Origin: Liolophura sinensis
Lineage: Eukaryota > Mollusca > Polyplacophora > Chitonida > Chitonidae
DNA: 64,000 nt
Reading direction: 5' to 3'
NCBI RefSeq assembly: GCF_032854445.1
Contig: NC_088305.1
Location: forward strand, 11,287,606 to 11,351,605
Each line of letters opens with the position of its first letter. The stretch's first letter is position 1. A program made the position numbers and the translations under genes. Positions 12,703 through 24,700 of this stretch are shown here, piece by piece. The notes under the pieces were generated by a model that did not search any database, was not told the DNA's origin, and worked only from the letters and a program-made list of their open reading frames with translations.

Positions 12703-13069
12703 GACCGGCCCGGATAGCACAGTTGGTAGAGCGTCCGTTTCAGGACCGGTAGATCCAGGATCAATCCTTGATCGAGTCGCACCTAAGACTTTAAAAGAGG
12801 AAGTTGTAACTTCCTCGTTTGGCGTTCAGCATGAAGGGGATAGTGCAACGACTCTGGTTGACCCGTATCAGTATAATGGCTCGGGCGGGGCGGCTTACTT
12901 GCCTTCGGTAAGTCGTCTCAGTGAAGCAGCACTAAATAAAAGAGCGGTGGAAATCCGTCCTGCAACAAGGAGGCACATTACACATGCATGCACCCTAAGG
13001 ATTCCTTCTTCGTCATATGACTGAAAAATTGTTGAGTACGACGTTAAACCCCAAGCACTCGCACTCACT
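12703..13069 (+). mobile_element. tRNA-derived SINE, full length (V-SINE/RUDI-like)
   Basis: The head shows an A box (TAGCACAGTTGGTAGAGCG) and a B-box-like region (GATCCAGGATCAATCC), followed by a body and a 3' end TTGAGTACGACGTTAAACCC plus (CACTC)n. An 11-bp target-site duplication CAATGACCACC flanks it (12692-12702 and 13070-13080). The naming is from memory of molluscan V-SINEs. A 5'-truncated copy lies at 43795-44107. Confidence 0.85.
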
Positions 13070-13084
13070 CAATGACCACCTCAC

Positions 13085-13143
13085 CACAATATGGCTGAAA
13101 TATTGCCGCTGTGGCGTTAAACCTCAATCATTCGTTCATTCAA
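13085..13143 (+). repeat. SINE 3'-tail fragment, third type
   Basis: ATATGGCTGAAATATTGCCG followed by GTGGCGTTAAACCTCAATC and (ATTC)n. It resembles the 3' tail of another molluscan SINE and shares the GACGTTAAAC-like core with the element just upstream. Confidence 0.6.
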
Positions 13144-13497
13144 TGACCAGAGTGTGCAAATAGCCATACGAGTGTAATTGTTGACCACTCATTGTCACCA
13201 AGATCCCAATACCTGTGAGAGAGGGGGAATCTACAAAATCCCTGTCCAAGGCCAGTTTTGAACCTGCTCCTTAGATGTTTTAGTGACTGAAAAAATTCAA
13301 GCACAGCTAATCACTGCAAGACATACCGCTTTCCCACAACAAGCATGTCATTACCCACCACTCAGTCAAAACAGGAATAATGAAAGGGCCTATAAATTTG
13401 AATATGCGACTCCCACTGGTAGAGATATTGAGCGCAATTCCAGTACGATAGTCTACTATAATGCTTCCACCTTTTCGCACGTTATCAAGATGTTTAT

Positions 13498-13815
13498 TCT
13501 TCAACCTTTGCGCATATGAAAGATCAACTTTCGGTGCAGTTCACACACTTTCAATTTGATTTTGGAGATAAAACTACATTGGTTGGATTGACCAGATTCA
13601 GGGCTTCGTAGAAAGTAAAATTTTTATCAATCTACACAGAATAATCTTAAACATGTTCTGAAGGCATTATTCTGTGTAGACTGATAAAGTTATACTTTCT
13701 ACGAAGCCCTGAAACTGGCCAATCCAACCAATGTAATTTTATATCCAAAATCAAATTAAAAGTGTGTATGAATTGCATCGAAAGTTGGATCTTTCATATG
13801 CGCAAAGGTTGAAGA
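13498..13815. mobile_element. Inverted head-to-head dimer of a MITE (318-bp palindrome)
   Basis: The left arm (about 13498-13645) reads TCTTCAACCTTTGCGCATAT and on; the right arm (about 13666-13815) is its near reverse complement, ending ATATGCGCAAAGGTTGAAGA. Arms of about 148 bp surround a spacer of about 20 bp. Each arm corresponds to most of the monomeric MITE found at 7250, 15893 and 44288. It sits about 40 bp beyond the predicted poly(A) site of the DPY19-like gene, in the gap between convergent genes. Confidence 0.9.
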
Positions 13816-13874
13816 ATTATAGGGTAGTAGCAGAAATCTGATAAAACAAACGTACACTTCCCGATAGTAACAAC

Positions 13875-13880
13875 TTTATT
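13875..13880 (-). terminator. Poly(A) signal AATAAA (minus strand)
   Basis: Plus-strand TTTATT; on the minus strand AATAAA is followed within 15-35 nt by a GT-rich stretch (GTGTACGTTTGTTTT). Candidate end of the DPY19-like transcript. Confidence 0.5.
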
Positions 13881-15892
13881 ATTGCGACAACAGAGAACAA
13901 TAACAGCTGAATTATGCCAACATGAACACAGATATACATATACACATTCAACAAGGTACACGTACTGTAATGCTTGACACACCCGCAGTGTGTTGCAGCT
14001 TAGTTTAAATTCAATGCCACAAAAACCTGGGTAAAATCATTTGCCTAGACGAAATATTTTCAGCGGTCATATCCTACAACATATAGGACAAAATAGGGAA
14101 GAACATAATACCAGATAAGTTAACAAAAAACACAAATGTGACTATGATACACTACTGCACCCAACCAGAGTGAAACGACTCCACCTTGGCATATATAAGC
14201 ACCTCTAGGTGTGAAACCTAGAAACCATAAACAAGCACCTCCCACCTTGAGGGTGTAGCAGGTGTTGTTGAGCACACAAAGTGTGGTTCTCTTTACCAGT
14301 GCCATTTCACAAATCCTTAAGTGTCACAGCTTCTGCCAATAACAGATCAAGTACAACAGCGCGATGTGAAGAATGAAAATCGGTGGAAGAGATCTACATG
14401 TACAAATTGTAAGATGTATGTATAGAGATTTTACTTGGAATTAAATTGCTGGTATAATAAAAACCTGATAGAGAGAAAATGTGACCACACCGCTTCCATA
14501 CAACACAACAACACTACTTGTAAATTAAGCCCAAAAGACTTGCATTACGACTTATGCATAACAAATTAGTGAAACAACTGCACTATACAAAAATACACTG
14601 CAGTCATTTCACCTCCTGCTGTAGTCAACACAATGCTAGTTCGGTCACTGCACTGGTTCAGCAGTCAGTAACTGTACATCTTCAACATTTTAACCACTCA
14701 AGCACATTCTTCCAGGGCAATTTATGTCCAATTACTACAAAAACGATCCGTTTGTGTTATTATAGATGCAACCTTCATAAAACTGTGCAAATTATTTCTC
14801 TACACACTATAGTTTTCTAATAATGTTTCAAATATTGGTTGCAGAGGTTGAAGAATGAGGGTACTTCAACAAATTCTGCATTAAATATTTCTACAATACT
14901 ATATTCATTACAATATTAAAAAGTTTATGACTACATTATTATTATTATTATTAAGAAGTCAATTTAAAAAAAAAAATCCCGTATCAACTATGCAATTAAC
15001 CTGTACCTTTTTTGATCAACTAAGAAAATAGCCTCTACCCAAAGTTTAGTTTCTACAACAGGCCTACAAAACGTAAGTTATGTCTTCAACCTGGGACTAA
15101 TATAAGGTGATTAGTACCAGCTTTAACAGAGCGAACTACAATTTTGTTCAATACACAGAATGAGATTATTTTCCTCGTGGATTCTGAATAAATGGAAATA
15201 AAATGTGTGAACATCATGCCAAATATATATACATACATACATGTTAAAATTGACTCAAAATAAAACACAATCTGAATTACAAATGCGTGCAAAAAAACAC
15301 GCGATTCTATGAACAGGAAACGCTTTTTATGAGAAACGCGTCATATTAATTTTTTTTTTTACATAGAATACTCAAAGAAAAAGAAATAAAATTAACAATG
15401 TATTTTTAATACCCATATTTAAACAATCTCTTCACATTTAAAACTGCATTTTTTCAAAACATTTTCCAAAAAAAAACAAAAAAAAAAACATTTTATTTCT
15501 GAATCTTAAAACAGTCATTTAAATCAATCAAATAAAACTGCCTCTGCTTGTGAGAAAATGCTGTAACATCAATATATGTATATACATGAACATCTTTTTG
15601 CAAATCACACCTCTTTGAATCGGTCTCATTTGTTCCAAGTCCAGTATGGTCTTAAACAGCTGCATAATGTATGTACACTTTCCACAAACAAAAACAATAC
15701 AATAATGCACAACAAGTAAAACCCATTAAAATATCAGGTTTCTTTACTGAAATAAAAAATAGAGCAAAATTTTTAAAAATGATGGAAAACATCAGCAGAA
15801 GTATTCTGCACCATTTAATCTCCCGTTAAAATAATTTGCATAATATGATCATGAAATAAAATGTTTGTTCCTACTATCCTATTTACTGTAAT

Positions 15893-16097
15893 ATTTCAAC
15901 CTTCTCTCATGATTGCAAGGTGTTTATTCAAGCAAATTCTGAGAGCATTATTCTCTGCAGATTGATAAAATTATACTTTTTGTGAAGCCCTGAATTCGGC
16001 CAATCAAACCAGCATAGTTTTGTCTCCAAAATCAAATTAAAACATGCATAGTTTGCACTGATTATTATCAAAAAAGGTTAAGGAATTAGGGCACTAT
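15893..16097. mobile_element. MITE of the TTCTTCAACC family
   Basis: Starts GTAATATTTCAACCTTCTC and ends AAAAAGGTTAAGGAATTAG, with the family words ATTATTCTCTGCAGATTGAT and GAAGCCCTGAATTCGGCCAA inside. Confidence 0.75.
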
Positions 16098-16897
16098 CAA
16101 CGTACAAAGAAAAGAATCCGCATTTGTGGGGGTCAAAATAATACAGACAGGTAATTTTCTCCGAGTAACCGGTGAAAAGAAAAGTTACCTGCCGAACATG
16201 ACAGGTTAATTTTAGGAAACTATTTGAGGAAATTACTGAATATTTTTGGTTCAAAATTGAGTAAAATCAAAAGTAGCATTTTTTTCAGAGTTTTGTATTT
16301 CTTTGAAAGCAGCAAGATGTTTATCCCCTGATATAGATGTATTCACAAATGTGCACAAGAGGATGAAAAATTACCTTTTACATACAACAGGTAGAAAGAA
16401 AAATGTCACATTTTAACTCTCGAATTGGATATCTAAGGCTGAGAAGAAAGTTCTTCATCATCCAACCAGAAGTGGCTGAATTTTCCCATAGCTTCAACAA
16501 ATACACGCACAAGGAAGTTTCTAATGTCACCTGCATTACTAGATTATACTCTCATGTTTTTGCTTAACTATAATTTTTTTCTCGTCACTTTCTATGCAGC
16601 TCTGAGAAAAAGTGACCCCCCCCCCCAAAAAAAGGATAACAACGATACCCATAATTTGGCTCTTTTTTTTTTTATTAAATGCCCCATATTTTTCCACAAA
16701 TAAAATGTGATCCCTGGTTGTGGGGAATACTTGTAAAATTAATAAACTTCTGTAAATATCATGGCATTTGCACCTGATATGGTGGTGGATAAAAATAAGA
16801 GATTTCCAAAAATGACAAATCGAACAGTAGCATTCAGCAGTTAATAAAAGGTGGAGACTGGCGAGCCCACACATAACAACACATTCATAAGGCATTA

Positions 16898-17133
16898 GTT
16901 TACAACAGTCATTTTGCAATTTTTACACGTATTCATGTTTGCAGTAGAAAGTAGAACCTCCAATTTCCACTGCCTATTTTTTATTTAAAGGCAAAGAAAA
17001 CGCTAACAGGAATTAGTTTACAACAGTCATTTTGCAATTTTTACATGTTTTCATGTATGCAGTAGAAAATAGAACCTCCAATTTCCATTGCCTATTTTTT
17101 ATTTAAAGGCAAAGAAAACGCTAACAGGAATTA
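16898..17133. repeat. Tandem duplication, 2 x 118 bp
   Basis: The block starting GTTTACAACAGTCATTTTGC at 16898 is repeated at 17016 with few mismatches. It lies in the 3' UTR of the DPY19-like gene, and part of it (TTTAAAGGCAAAGAAAACGC) is the terminal motif of a larger MITE. Confidence 0.9.
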
Positions 17134-17612
17134 TATGTCAGATGAAATCCTAGTAAGCACTGTCCATAAAGACAGTTCAATTTTTTTCTTAGAATTTTTT
17201 TTCGACATGGTAAAATGCATTTGAAACTTAGGATCCTTCAGTGGCCTTTCCTAACCTCGTTGGGACCAGTGATGTCATATCGGGTTTCTTAACATACAGA
17301 CTGCTGGAATTCACCTTTCAAAATGCGTACGTACATGGGTTGATGAATGAATTTTCGGAACGAACTTTGAAATGAACTATTTCAAGTCATAAATATGCCT
17401 GTGACGTCAGTGATACCCTTTGGGTCATTACAGACTGCCTGATCTTTTTATCTGATCTTTTTTGCCTGATATAGTGTTTTTAAACCATTTTACTCGGTTG
17501 GAAAAATACTACAAAAATAAATTGAACTACATTACATTACATTACTACATTGAACAGCGTTTAATGATCTTTAATCTGATGTAAAATTCATTTTAGTATT
17601 TCATTTGCTTTT
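17100..17612. mobile_element. Foldback MITE with TTAAAGGCAA-type termini
   Basis: The left end ATTTAAAGGCAAAGAAAACG is mirrored by a diverged right end TTTCATTTGCTTTTAAA. An inner GTGACGTCAGTGATACCC motif recalls the related copies at 29947-30296 and 49088-49368. Non-coding. Confidence 0.55.
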
Positions 17613-17916
17613 AAAAATTTTAAGGACGCACAAAATGACATACAATCTTAGTTCGTGCATATGCATACTGTGTTTCACCAAAGAATTCATCCAATACGGT
17701 GGATATTTACAGGCACAAAAAATCATAAAACTAGAAAATTTGGGGTGCTGGAATTTATCTTTTTCCAGCAGGGTATCGTCCTACATGTACAATCTATATA
17801 ACCTTCAAAACACTTTTACACATTCAACACAATTCTCAGCATCATAAAAAAAATGAGTGACAGACACAGACAAAATTTTAGATCAAATACAGTATATATG
17901 TTCAAAAGACTGGAGC

Positions 17917-18152
17917 CAGTTGTTCAAAACTGTATTAACTAATGCTAGTATTAAGCCGTATTTTATTCTTACAATTTTAGCTAAATTCAGCAGCCATTGC
18001 AGCTGTCCAAAGTCAGAGCATATCACAGCAGAAGATATAGTTCATATTTAAAATACTGTTATGCAATTATTTTGGGGCCAAGTACAAAATTGAGGACTCG
18101 GCTTAAAGTTAAACCTGGTAATAAGTCTTAAAACAGTTTTGAACAACTAGAC
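17917..18152. mobile_element. Foldback MITE with AGTTGTTCAAAA ends
   Basis: Left end AGCCAGTTGTTCAAAACTGT, right end ACAGTTTTGAACAACTAGAC. The inner CTTAAG/TAAGCC words are also inverted. Same broad family as 11385-11535. Confidence 0.75.
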
Positions 18153-18227
18153 CTGAAGCTGACTTTCATTTATTTGTAATTTGAAACGTTTGCAGCAATG
18201 AGAAATAGGTTAAGAATAATATTACCC

Positions 18228-18440
18228 TCAATGACCTAAAATTTCATCCATGACAAAGTTGCCCATTTTTCCAGATTCTGAGAGTTCTATTTATTTTAGA
18301 AAGGCGCTTTTCAGAGGTGTCTGGAATGGAGGGTGATATCCTACTGGGAAAATGTAAATTTTAGCACCAGAGGTAGTATCCCATCTCATTATTTGCCTCC
18401 AAAAACGCTCTTTCCTGGACATACTTTTAGGTCATTTAGG
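18228..18440. mobile_element. MITE with AATGACCTAAAA termini
   Basis: AATGACCTAAAATTTCATCC on the left is mirrored by TTTTAGGTCATTT on the right. Internal words AGTTCTATTTATTTTAGAAAG and GGAAAATGTAAATTTTAGCA recur in copies at 61190-61430 and 63035-63260. Confidence 0.7.
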
Positions 18441-18738
18441 GTATTTCAAATAAATCTCATAATAATTTGTTCATTCATTCAGGTAAATACGAGGGATAAC
18501 AGTAAATGTACTAAACACTAGTCCTCTACAATATTATACTGATGTTTTTTTTTTGTTTTTTTTTTATACAAGTACAACCTGAAAATCAAGAATTGAGCAC
18601 TTGCTTAAGATGGAATCCAAGTATGGAATTGTACAAATGGTCAATAAGCAGATCAGAAAGGAATGCAAGCTTGCAATTCAAAAAAAAAAAAAAATGATGG
18701 AAAGTTAAAACCTGAAAAATAAAAAAAATGTGTAATAT

Positions 18739-21700
18739 TTATTTGAGTACTTGTAAAATCTGATAAACGTTGTTCTTGAAAACTCTCCTAAAATGTGGCT
18801 TTGGGTCCTTTTTTAACTGGACGCAGGTAGGCGTGCCTCCTCTGTTAACCTTGTCCTCTATGTCCCAGATCTCAGGCATGCCACACCCTGGTCTGAAAAA
18901 CAAAACACACTTAAGTCATTTATGTATTTAACCCTTGTAATGTCAATATATTTAAAAAAAATTAACACAACATGAAAAACAAAGCTTGGCTTACACGAGA
19001 GCTTAAGATGCGACTTAACTCAACTGGTTGTTTGCAGTTGGTTACAGCTGCAAAATGTAACCTTTATCGGAGTTAAATACTTCATTCTTTTACAGTTACA
19101 AATATTCCTGATCTCCTTACTCCAAAACTGTCTGCACACGCTAAAATATAAACCGAACGAAGACTACTTAAAACTTTTTCTTTTTTGGGTGAAATGAAGT
19201 CTTTTTCTCACGCAGCTTAATGAACTGAGGCCCGTTTCACAAAGCGCACGCAGCGCTGCAACCACGTAACTTCTATGGTAACCAGTACTGTAGGTATAAC
19301 GTCGCCATGGTAACTACGTGCATGCAGCCCTGCATGCAGTTTGTGAAACAAGACCCTAACCTGGTTTTCCGTAAGCACCACGAATCCTCCAGAATAGCAT
19401 AGTCCACTTGTAAGTCTATAAGGTTCTGCTTCACTTCCTCTACAGGCTTACGGCTGTACATAGAGTACACCTTCTTTGTTCTCTCTCTGTAAAATAAAAC
19501 AGCTTCATGTTATACGGTCCATTAAATTCAGACATTTCATGCTAGCCTCCCTTTGCGCAATCTTCAAAACTGAAGGAAGAAATGGTGTGAAATAGTTGCT
19601 TTAATGGAAGAAAATTTAAAAAAATAATATAAAAAATAGATACCCATTACAACTTTAGGCTGGTTGAAATCATATTTTTCATACTGTGGCAAAACAAACA
19701 TTAACTCATAGAAACTTACCGGAGTCCGGCGTCTTCGTAATGTGGGTGGTTTACGATTGGTCGATTGGTTGACAGTTTGATGGTTGCCATGGTTGGCATG
19801 GGGCCAGCAAATACAGCATCTGTGACACAAACATGATCTGTACAGCTTTGTTTTTTAATACAGATTTTCCTGATTTCTCCAATCGTTGCTTAAAAGTGTT
19901 CCTAGTTGGTAAACATACATTATGCAGCGTTCTATATTCATGTATGAGTATTGTCATACCTTTGTCATGAAAAGAACAGCAAAATCAGCAAAATTTTGTT
20001 GACTCAAATGAAATGGAATTTTCACTGTTGAACATTCTAACATACAACGCCTTGCTTCGCCTTCGACCTAAAATATAAACTCTTCCACATCGATTTGAAG
20101 TAAAACTACCGTTAGACTACCCTGACGCGAACATTATTCCTTAATTAGACACTGTTTGTTTTGCATTGCAACACTGATGTCTTCTTTAACACAGGATGAC
20201 TCGCTTGTTGGAGCTCAGTTAAATGTCTTGCTTGTGCCAGCAGTTTCGCAGACACTGCCTATCACCCAAAAGATGGTATGTAAACATTTACTTTCACAGG
20301 CATATAAAAGCCTTAAAACGATATTTGTGATTTCTGATTAAAAAAATTAATCAAACTTTACAAAAAACTATTAAGTGGCCCTACAACGTGGTAGGATGAA
20401 TCTATCTGAATCAAGCCACTTGAAAAATGCTAAACTTTAGGTGCATACAGTATTGACTCATTTATTTGATTAGTGTTTTACGCAGTATCGTAAAATCTAA
20501 GTCTAATATTTCACTTAGACGACGGCGACCAGCATTATAGCGGAAGGAAACCCACACCATCTGCAGGTTGCTGGCAGAACTTGCCGCCAGAGAGGAAGCC
20601 TGCAAGAAGTGGACTTATCTCACAGTCTCCTGGGTCACTGTGCTGCACTAGCATGCTAAACCACTATGACAGATACAATATTGTATTTATTTATTTATTT
20701 ATTTGATTGGTGTTTTACGCCGTACTCAAGAATATTTCACTTATACGACGGCGGCCAGCATTATGGTGGATTGAAACCGGGCACAGCCCGGGGGAAACCC
20801 ATCACCATCCGCAGGCTGCTGGCAGACCTTCCCACTTACTGCCGGAGAGGAAGTCAGCATGAGCTGGACTTGAACTCACAGCGATACAATATTGTAAATG
20901 TTATCCGTGTGGGTAAGAGGCAGTTTTGAGATAAGAGTACTCACTCTGCGGGGTGTTGGCTTTCACCCACTCCACCATCTCCTCCATGGGGTAGTTACTG
21001 AACTCTCCCAAGATGCCCCACTGGTAACTCAGGTGGTTCACCCCCTGCACAGACATTCCCGCCAGGATCAGAGACACTAGGGCAAAGTGTCGTTCTCGTC
21101 CCCCTACCCAGCCAAACACCTGAGGGCGCAAACACACAAGTTTGATTTATTTATTTATTTGATTGGTGTTTTACGCAGTACTCAAGAGTATTTCAACATT
21201 TCCATATATACTCAAGAATATACAACAGCGCCCAGCATTATGGTTGGAGGAAACCCATGACCATCCGCAGGTTGCTGGCAGACCAAACAAACAAGTAAAA
21301 ACTGGTATAAATGCATAGGATTTATTTATCTGAGTGATGTTTTTATGCAGAACTCAATATTTCACTATTTGATGATGACCAGCATTATGGTAACATGAAA
21401 TCTGGCAGAGCCCCGAAGGGAACCTATGATCATTCACAGGTTGCTCGAAGGCCTTCCCATGTACGACTGGAGAGGAAGCCAGCATGAGCTAGGCTTGAAC
21501 TCACAGTGACTGCTTTGATGAGAGGCTCCTGGGTCATTACACTGCACTACCAAAGTACAGATTTGACTGATGACTGATAAAAGTTAATCTAAGGTTGAAC
21601 AAAGTGAATCTGCACACAATATTTTAACAAAATCAGACAAGTGTAATTCTTCAACATTTCCACTTGTTTGCAAGGCGTTTATGCAATTATATTCTGAGGG

Positions 21701-24700
21701 TATTATTTTGTGTGGAATCTTTTGTGTGCAACCTTTTGTGAAACCCTGAAATTGGCCAATTCCACCAATATAGTTCTATCTCCAAAATCAAATTTATTTA
21801 CCTGATTGGTGTTTCATACCATATTTAAGAATCTTTCACATTTGACAGCAGCAAGCATTATGGCAGGAGGAAACTGAGCAGAGCCCAGGGTAAACCCATA
21901 ACGATGTGCGGGATGCTGCCAGACACTAAATCAAACTGAAAATGTGCATTAATTGTTGAGAAAGCTGCTCTTTCATATACCAGGTTATGATGGAATAAAC
22001 TTGACACACCAGTTTTTGCAGTAATAACTTGGGACATTGGTTGAAATCGTCAGATAATACACAGGATCTAACAAGTGCTACAAGGCAGGATATGTACATG
22101 CCATATGCAGGATCTTAAGGATACTTTACAATGTCGACAGTTAAACTTTCCCTTTTGTTGTAACGCTGGCAAATTTTGACTGAGAGATGGACAGATAAAA
22201 AAATTCTCTTTTGCTGTAGCCAGGGATGCAAAAAATAGATTTGCTAGCAAGGTCACGAAAGAGATTGACTGTAGGAGACACAAATGCAAGACTTCATGAA
22301 GTGCTTAAATATTTACTTAACATGGATTCTATTAAACAAAAGAGAACAAAGTCAGGAATTTTGTTATTTGCAATAATTAATATGCACATAATATTTGATT
22401 TATTTGATATGTGTTTCACGCCATACTCAAGAATATTTCACTCTTATGACAGCGGCCAACATTACGGTAGGAGGAATCTGGGGGAAACCCATGACGATCC
22501 GCAGGTTGCTGTCAGACTTTCCCGCTTACGGCCGGAGAGGAAGCCAGCATGAGCTGGACTCACAGCAACTCACAGCAACCACATTGGTGAGAGACTCCTG
22601 GGTCATTACGCTGCTCTAACTTTCTAACCAACTGAGCTACGCACACAGAACATCAACTATGAAAATCCCACTTGTGTTATTGTACTTCACATGTATGGAA
22701 AACCTGAGCTCAATACATACATCATTACATCAAGACACCACCCTTGAAATTTACCTTAACATTACTTTAGCTCTTACAGGGTACCAATGCTCGGCGTAAT
22801 GACACAAAGTACAGGTGAGCTAAATATACAGAGGAAATCTTCTTACTTGTGGAGAGGCGAGGAGAGATGTGATCAAAGTCAGCTGAGGTGTCCAGAACAG
22901 CTTAAGTCTCATAATGATCAGAGCCATGGCCGTGAAGGCTACAGTCATCAGCAGATGGTAGACAACCTGTGACAACATCCATGCATCGTTTAACTCAGGT
23001 ATTATGAATTCCAACACGTACTGCAAGATTTGTTCATTTTATTGATTTGACTGGTGTTGTATATCTCACTCAAGAATATTTCACTTACTGTAACTCAACC
23101 TTTTCGTACTTTTGCAAGGTGTTTATTCAAGCATATTCTGAAGGCAATATTCTGTGTAGACTGATAAAAAATTAAAAGTTAAAGTTAAAAAAAGTTAAAA
23201 GTTAAAAATTAAAATGTCCGCAACAGGGTCTGGGTCACGTCAGAGGAAACAGCTATTTCTTGGGCTATAGAAATAACTCACTCCTCATTGATTAAACCTG
23301 ATAACTTGGCAGCACCTTCAATGTTCTCAATATACATGACTTTGCTTACTTTGAACTGCGATATCTCTGTAAAGCAAAATATCACAAAAATAGAAAGGGA
23401 TGTTTTTTTAAACGTAATGTTGGCATATATATATGGTATGGTGTTGTCTTTTCTTTTAAAACTGATTCTTACCTCAGCATACTGTCTTGAATGATTTCTG
23501 GAAAGAATGAAGGGAAATTTTATAGACAACCGCGTAGTGCAGAAATTAATCCAGGTAAAAACAGGTGTAAATCTATGGAACACTGCTGTGACCAATATGA
23601 CAAAGTAATGTTGTCTTGTATGACAGATCACATACATATGTGCAAATTGTGTTTTCTAGGACATATTTTGTGGTAATAATACAACATTCTGTAATATAGT
23701 ATGTGTTACAGGGATACAGAACTGTCACTGATTGGCTGTTGTGTGAGATGGACAAGAGCACTATCAACCAATTAGGAGGGATTTCTTCATATTTAATGCA
23801 CACGATGTAAACAAATGTGAAAGAGATCCTTCACAGAAATACTCGGTTACCCTCGAAAACACCATTCTGGTTGGAAATTTGGTCGAAGGAACTAGGCAGA
23901 ATTGTTCAGACAGTTTCACCTTGCCTACGAAACAAGTTGGCGACTACGTGGGCAGTTCGTGCTTCTGGCCTGCTGGCAGCGAGTAGCATGTGGCTGCTGT
24001 TCTACCACAACGACATTGAGAACATGCCTAGACAGACGATGCCAAGGTTAATAAATTGTTAGCCGGCATCTTAGTATCCTTTTCACTGGCCTGTTCCTCG
24101 TTTGCCATCTTTGCTAAACTTCTCCAGGTGAAGGTCACAAAAATTGATCCAGCAGATAACTTTCAAGTTCACGAGTGATAATTGCGAGTTATGAGGTTCA
24201 AAGAACAGGATTCACATATCGTAAAAATACGACTCCTTGGTGTGCAGCATACATGCTCCAAGTATATTCATGAATATTCATGAATCCTAGTTTCATCACA
24301 TTACTGTCATGCATATCTCAGGAAAGCCAGCCTGAGCTGGAGTTGAATTCATAGCCATCTCATTGGAGCTAGACCCCAAAGTCATTGTGCTACTTATATT
24401 TAATCCTATGGTATGCACCACAATTTATTAATTTGATATAGAGAAATAAGGACACAGAAATTCTCTAGTATTTATTTATTTACTGGGTCACTATGCTGCA
24501 CTAGCATGCTAAACCACTACGACAGATACAATATTGTATTTATTTATTTATTTATTTGATTGGTGTTTTACACCGTACTCAAGAATATTTCACTTATACG
24601 ACGGTGGCCAGCATTATGGTGGGAGGAAACCGGGAAGAGCCCGGGGGGAACCCACAACCATCCGTAGGTTGCTGGCAGACCGAAATTCTCTAGTACAGTT

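Larger units (their letters stand above)
13855..18738 (-). other. Long 3' UTR of the DPY19-like gene
   Basis: Lies after the stop codon (18739-18741, minus strand) and extends to an AATAAA hexamer read on the minus strand at 13875-13880, with GT-rich sequence just downstream. The transcript strand is T-rich, has no extended frame, and holds several MITEs (listed separately). Nothing else was recognised. The extent is inferred. Confidence 0.5.

Noticed and set aside
16539-16919. 126-codon minus-strand frame
   Set aside because: Lies in the 3' UTR of the DPY19-like gene, crosses homopolymer runs (CCCCCCCCC, TTTTTTTTT), shows no recognisable domain and has no splice support.
20666-20929. Frames with [20 protein letters not shown]
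   Set aside because: Recurring translation of the SINE body; the same peptide appears at every copy (for example 24534, 29451, 51083).
22967-23020. Alternative upstream acceptor for DPY19-like exon 18 adding 18 codons
   Set aside because: In frame and preceded by TTGCAG, but the added residues ([14 protein letters not shown] and so on) do not fit the family, while exon 17 joined to VVYHLL does.
23278-23637. 119-codon minus-strand frame ending [12 protein letters not shown]
   Set aside because: It looked exon-like with a GTGAGT donor at its end, but it resembles the repeat near 53560-53700 and its phase does not fit the host gene.
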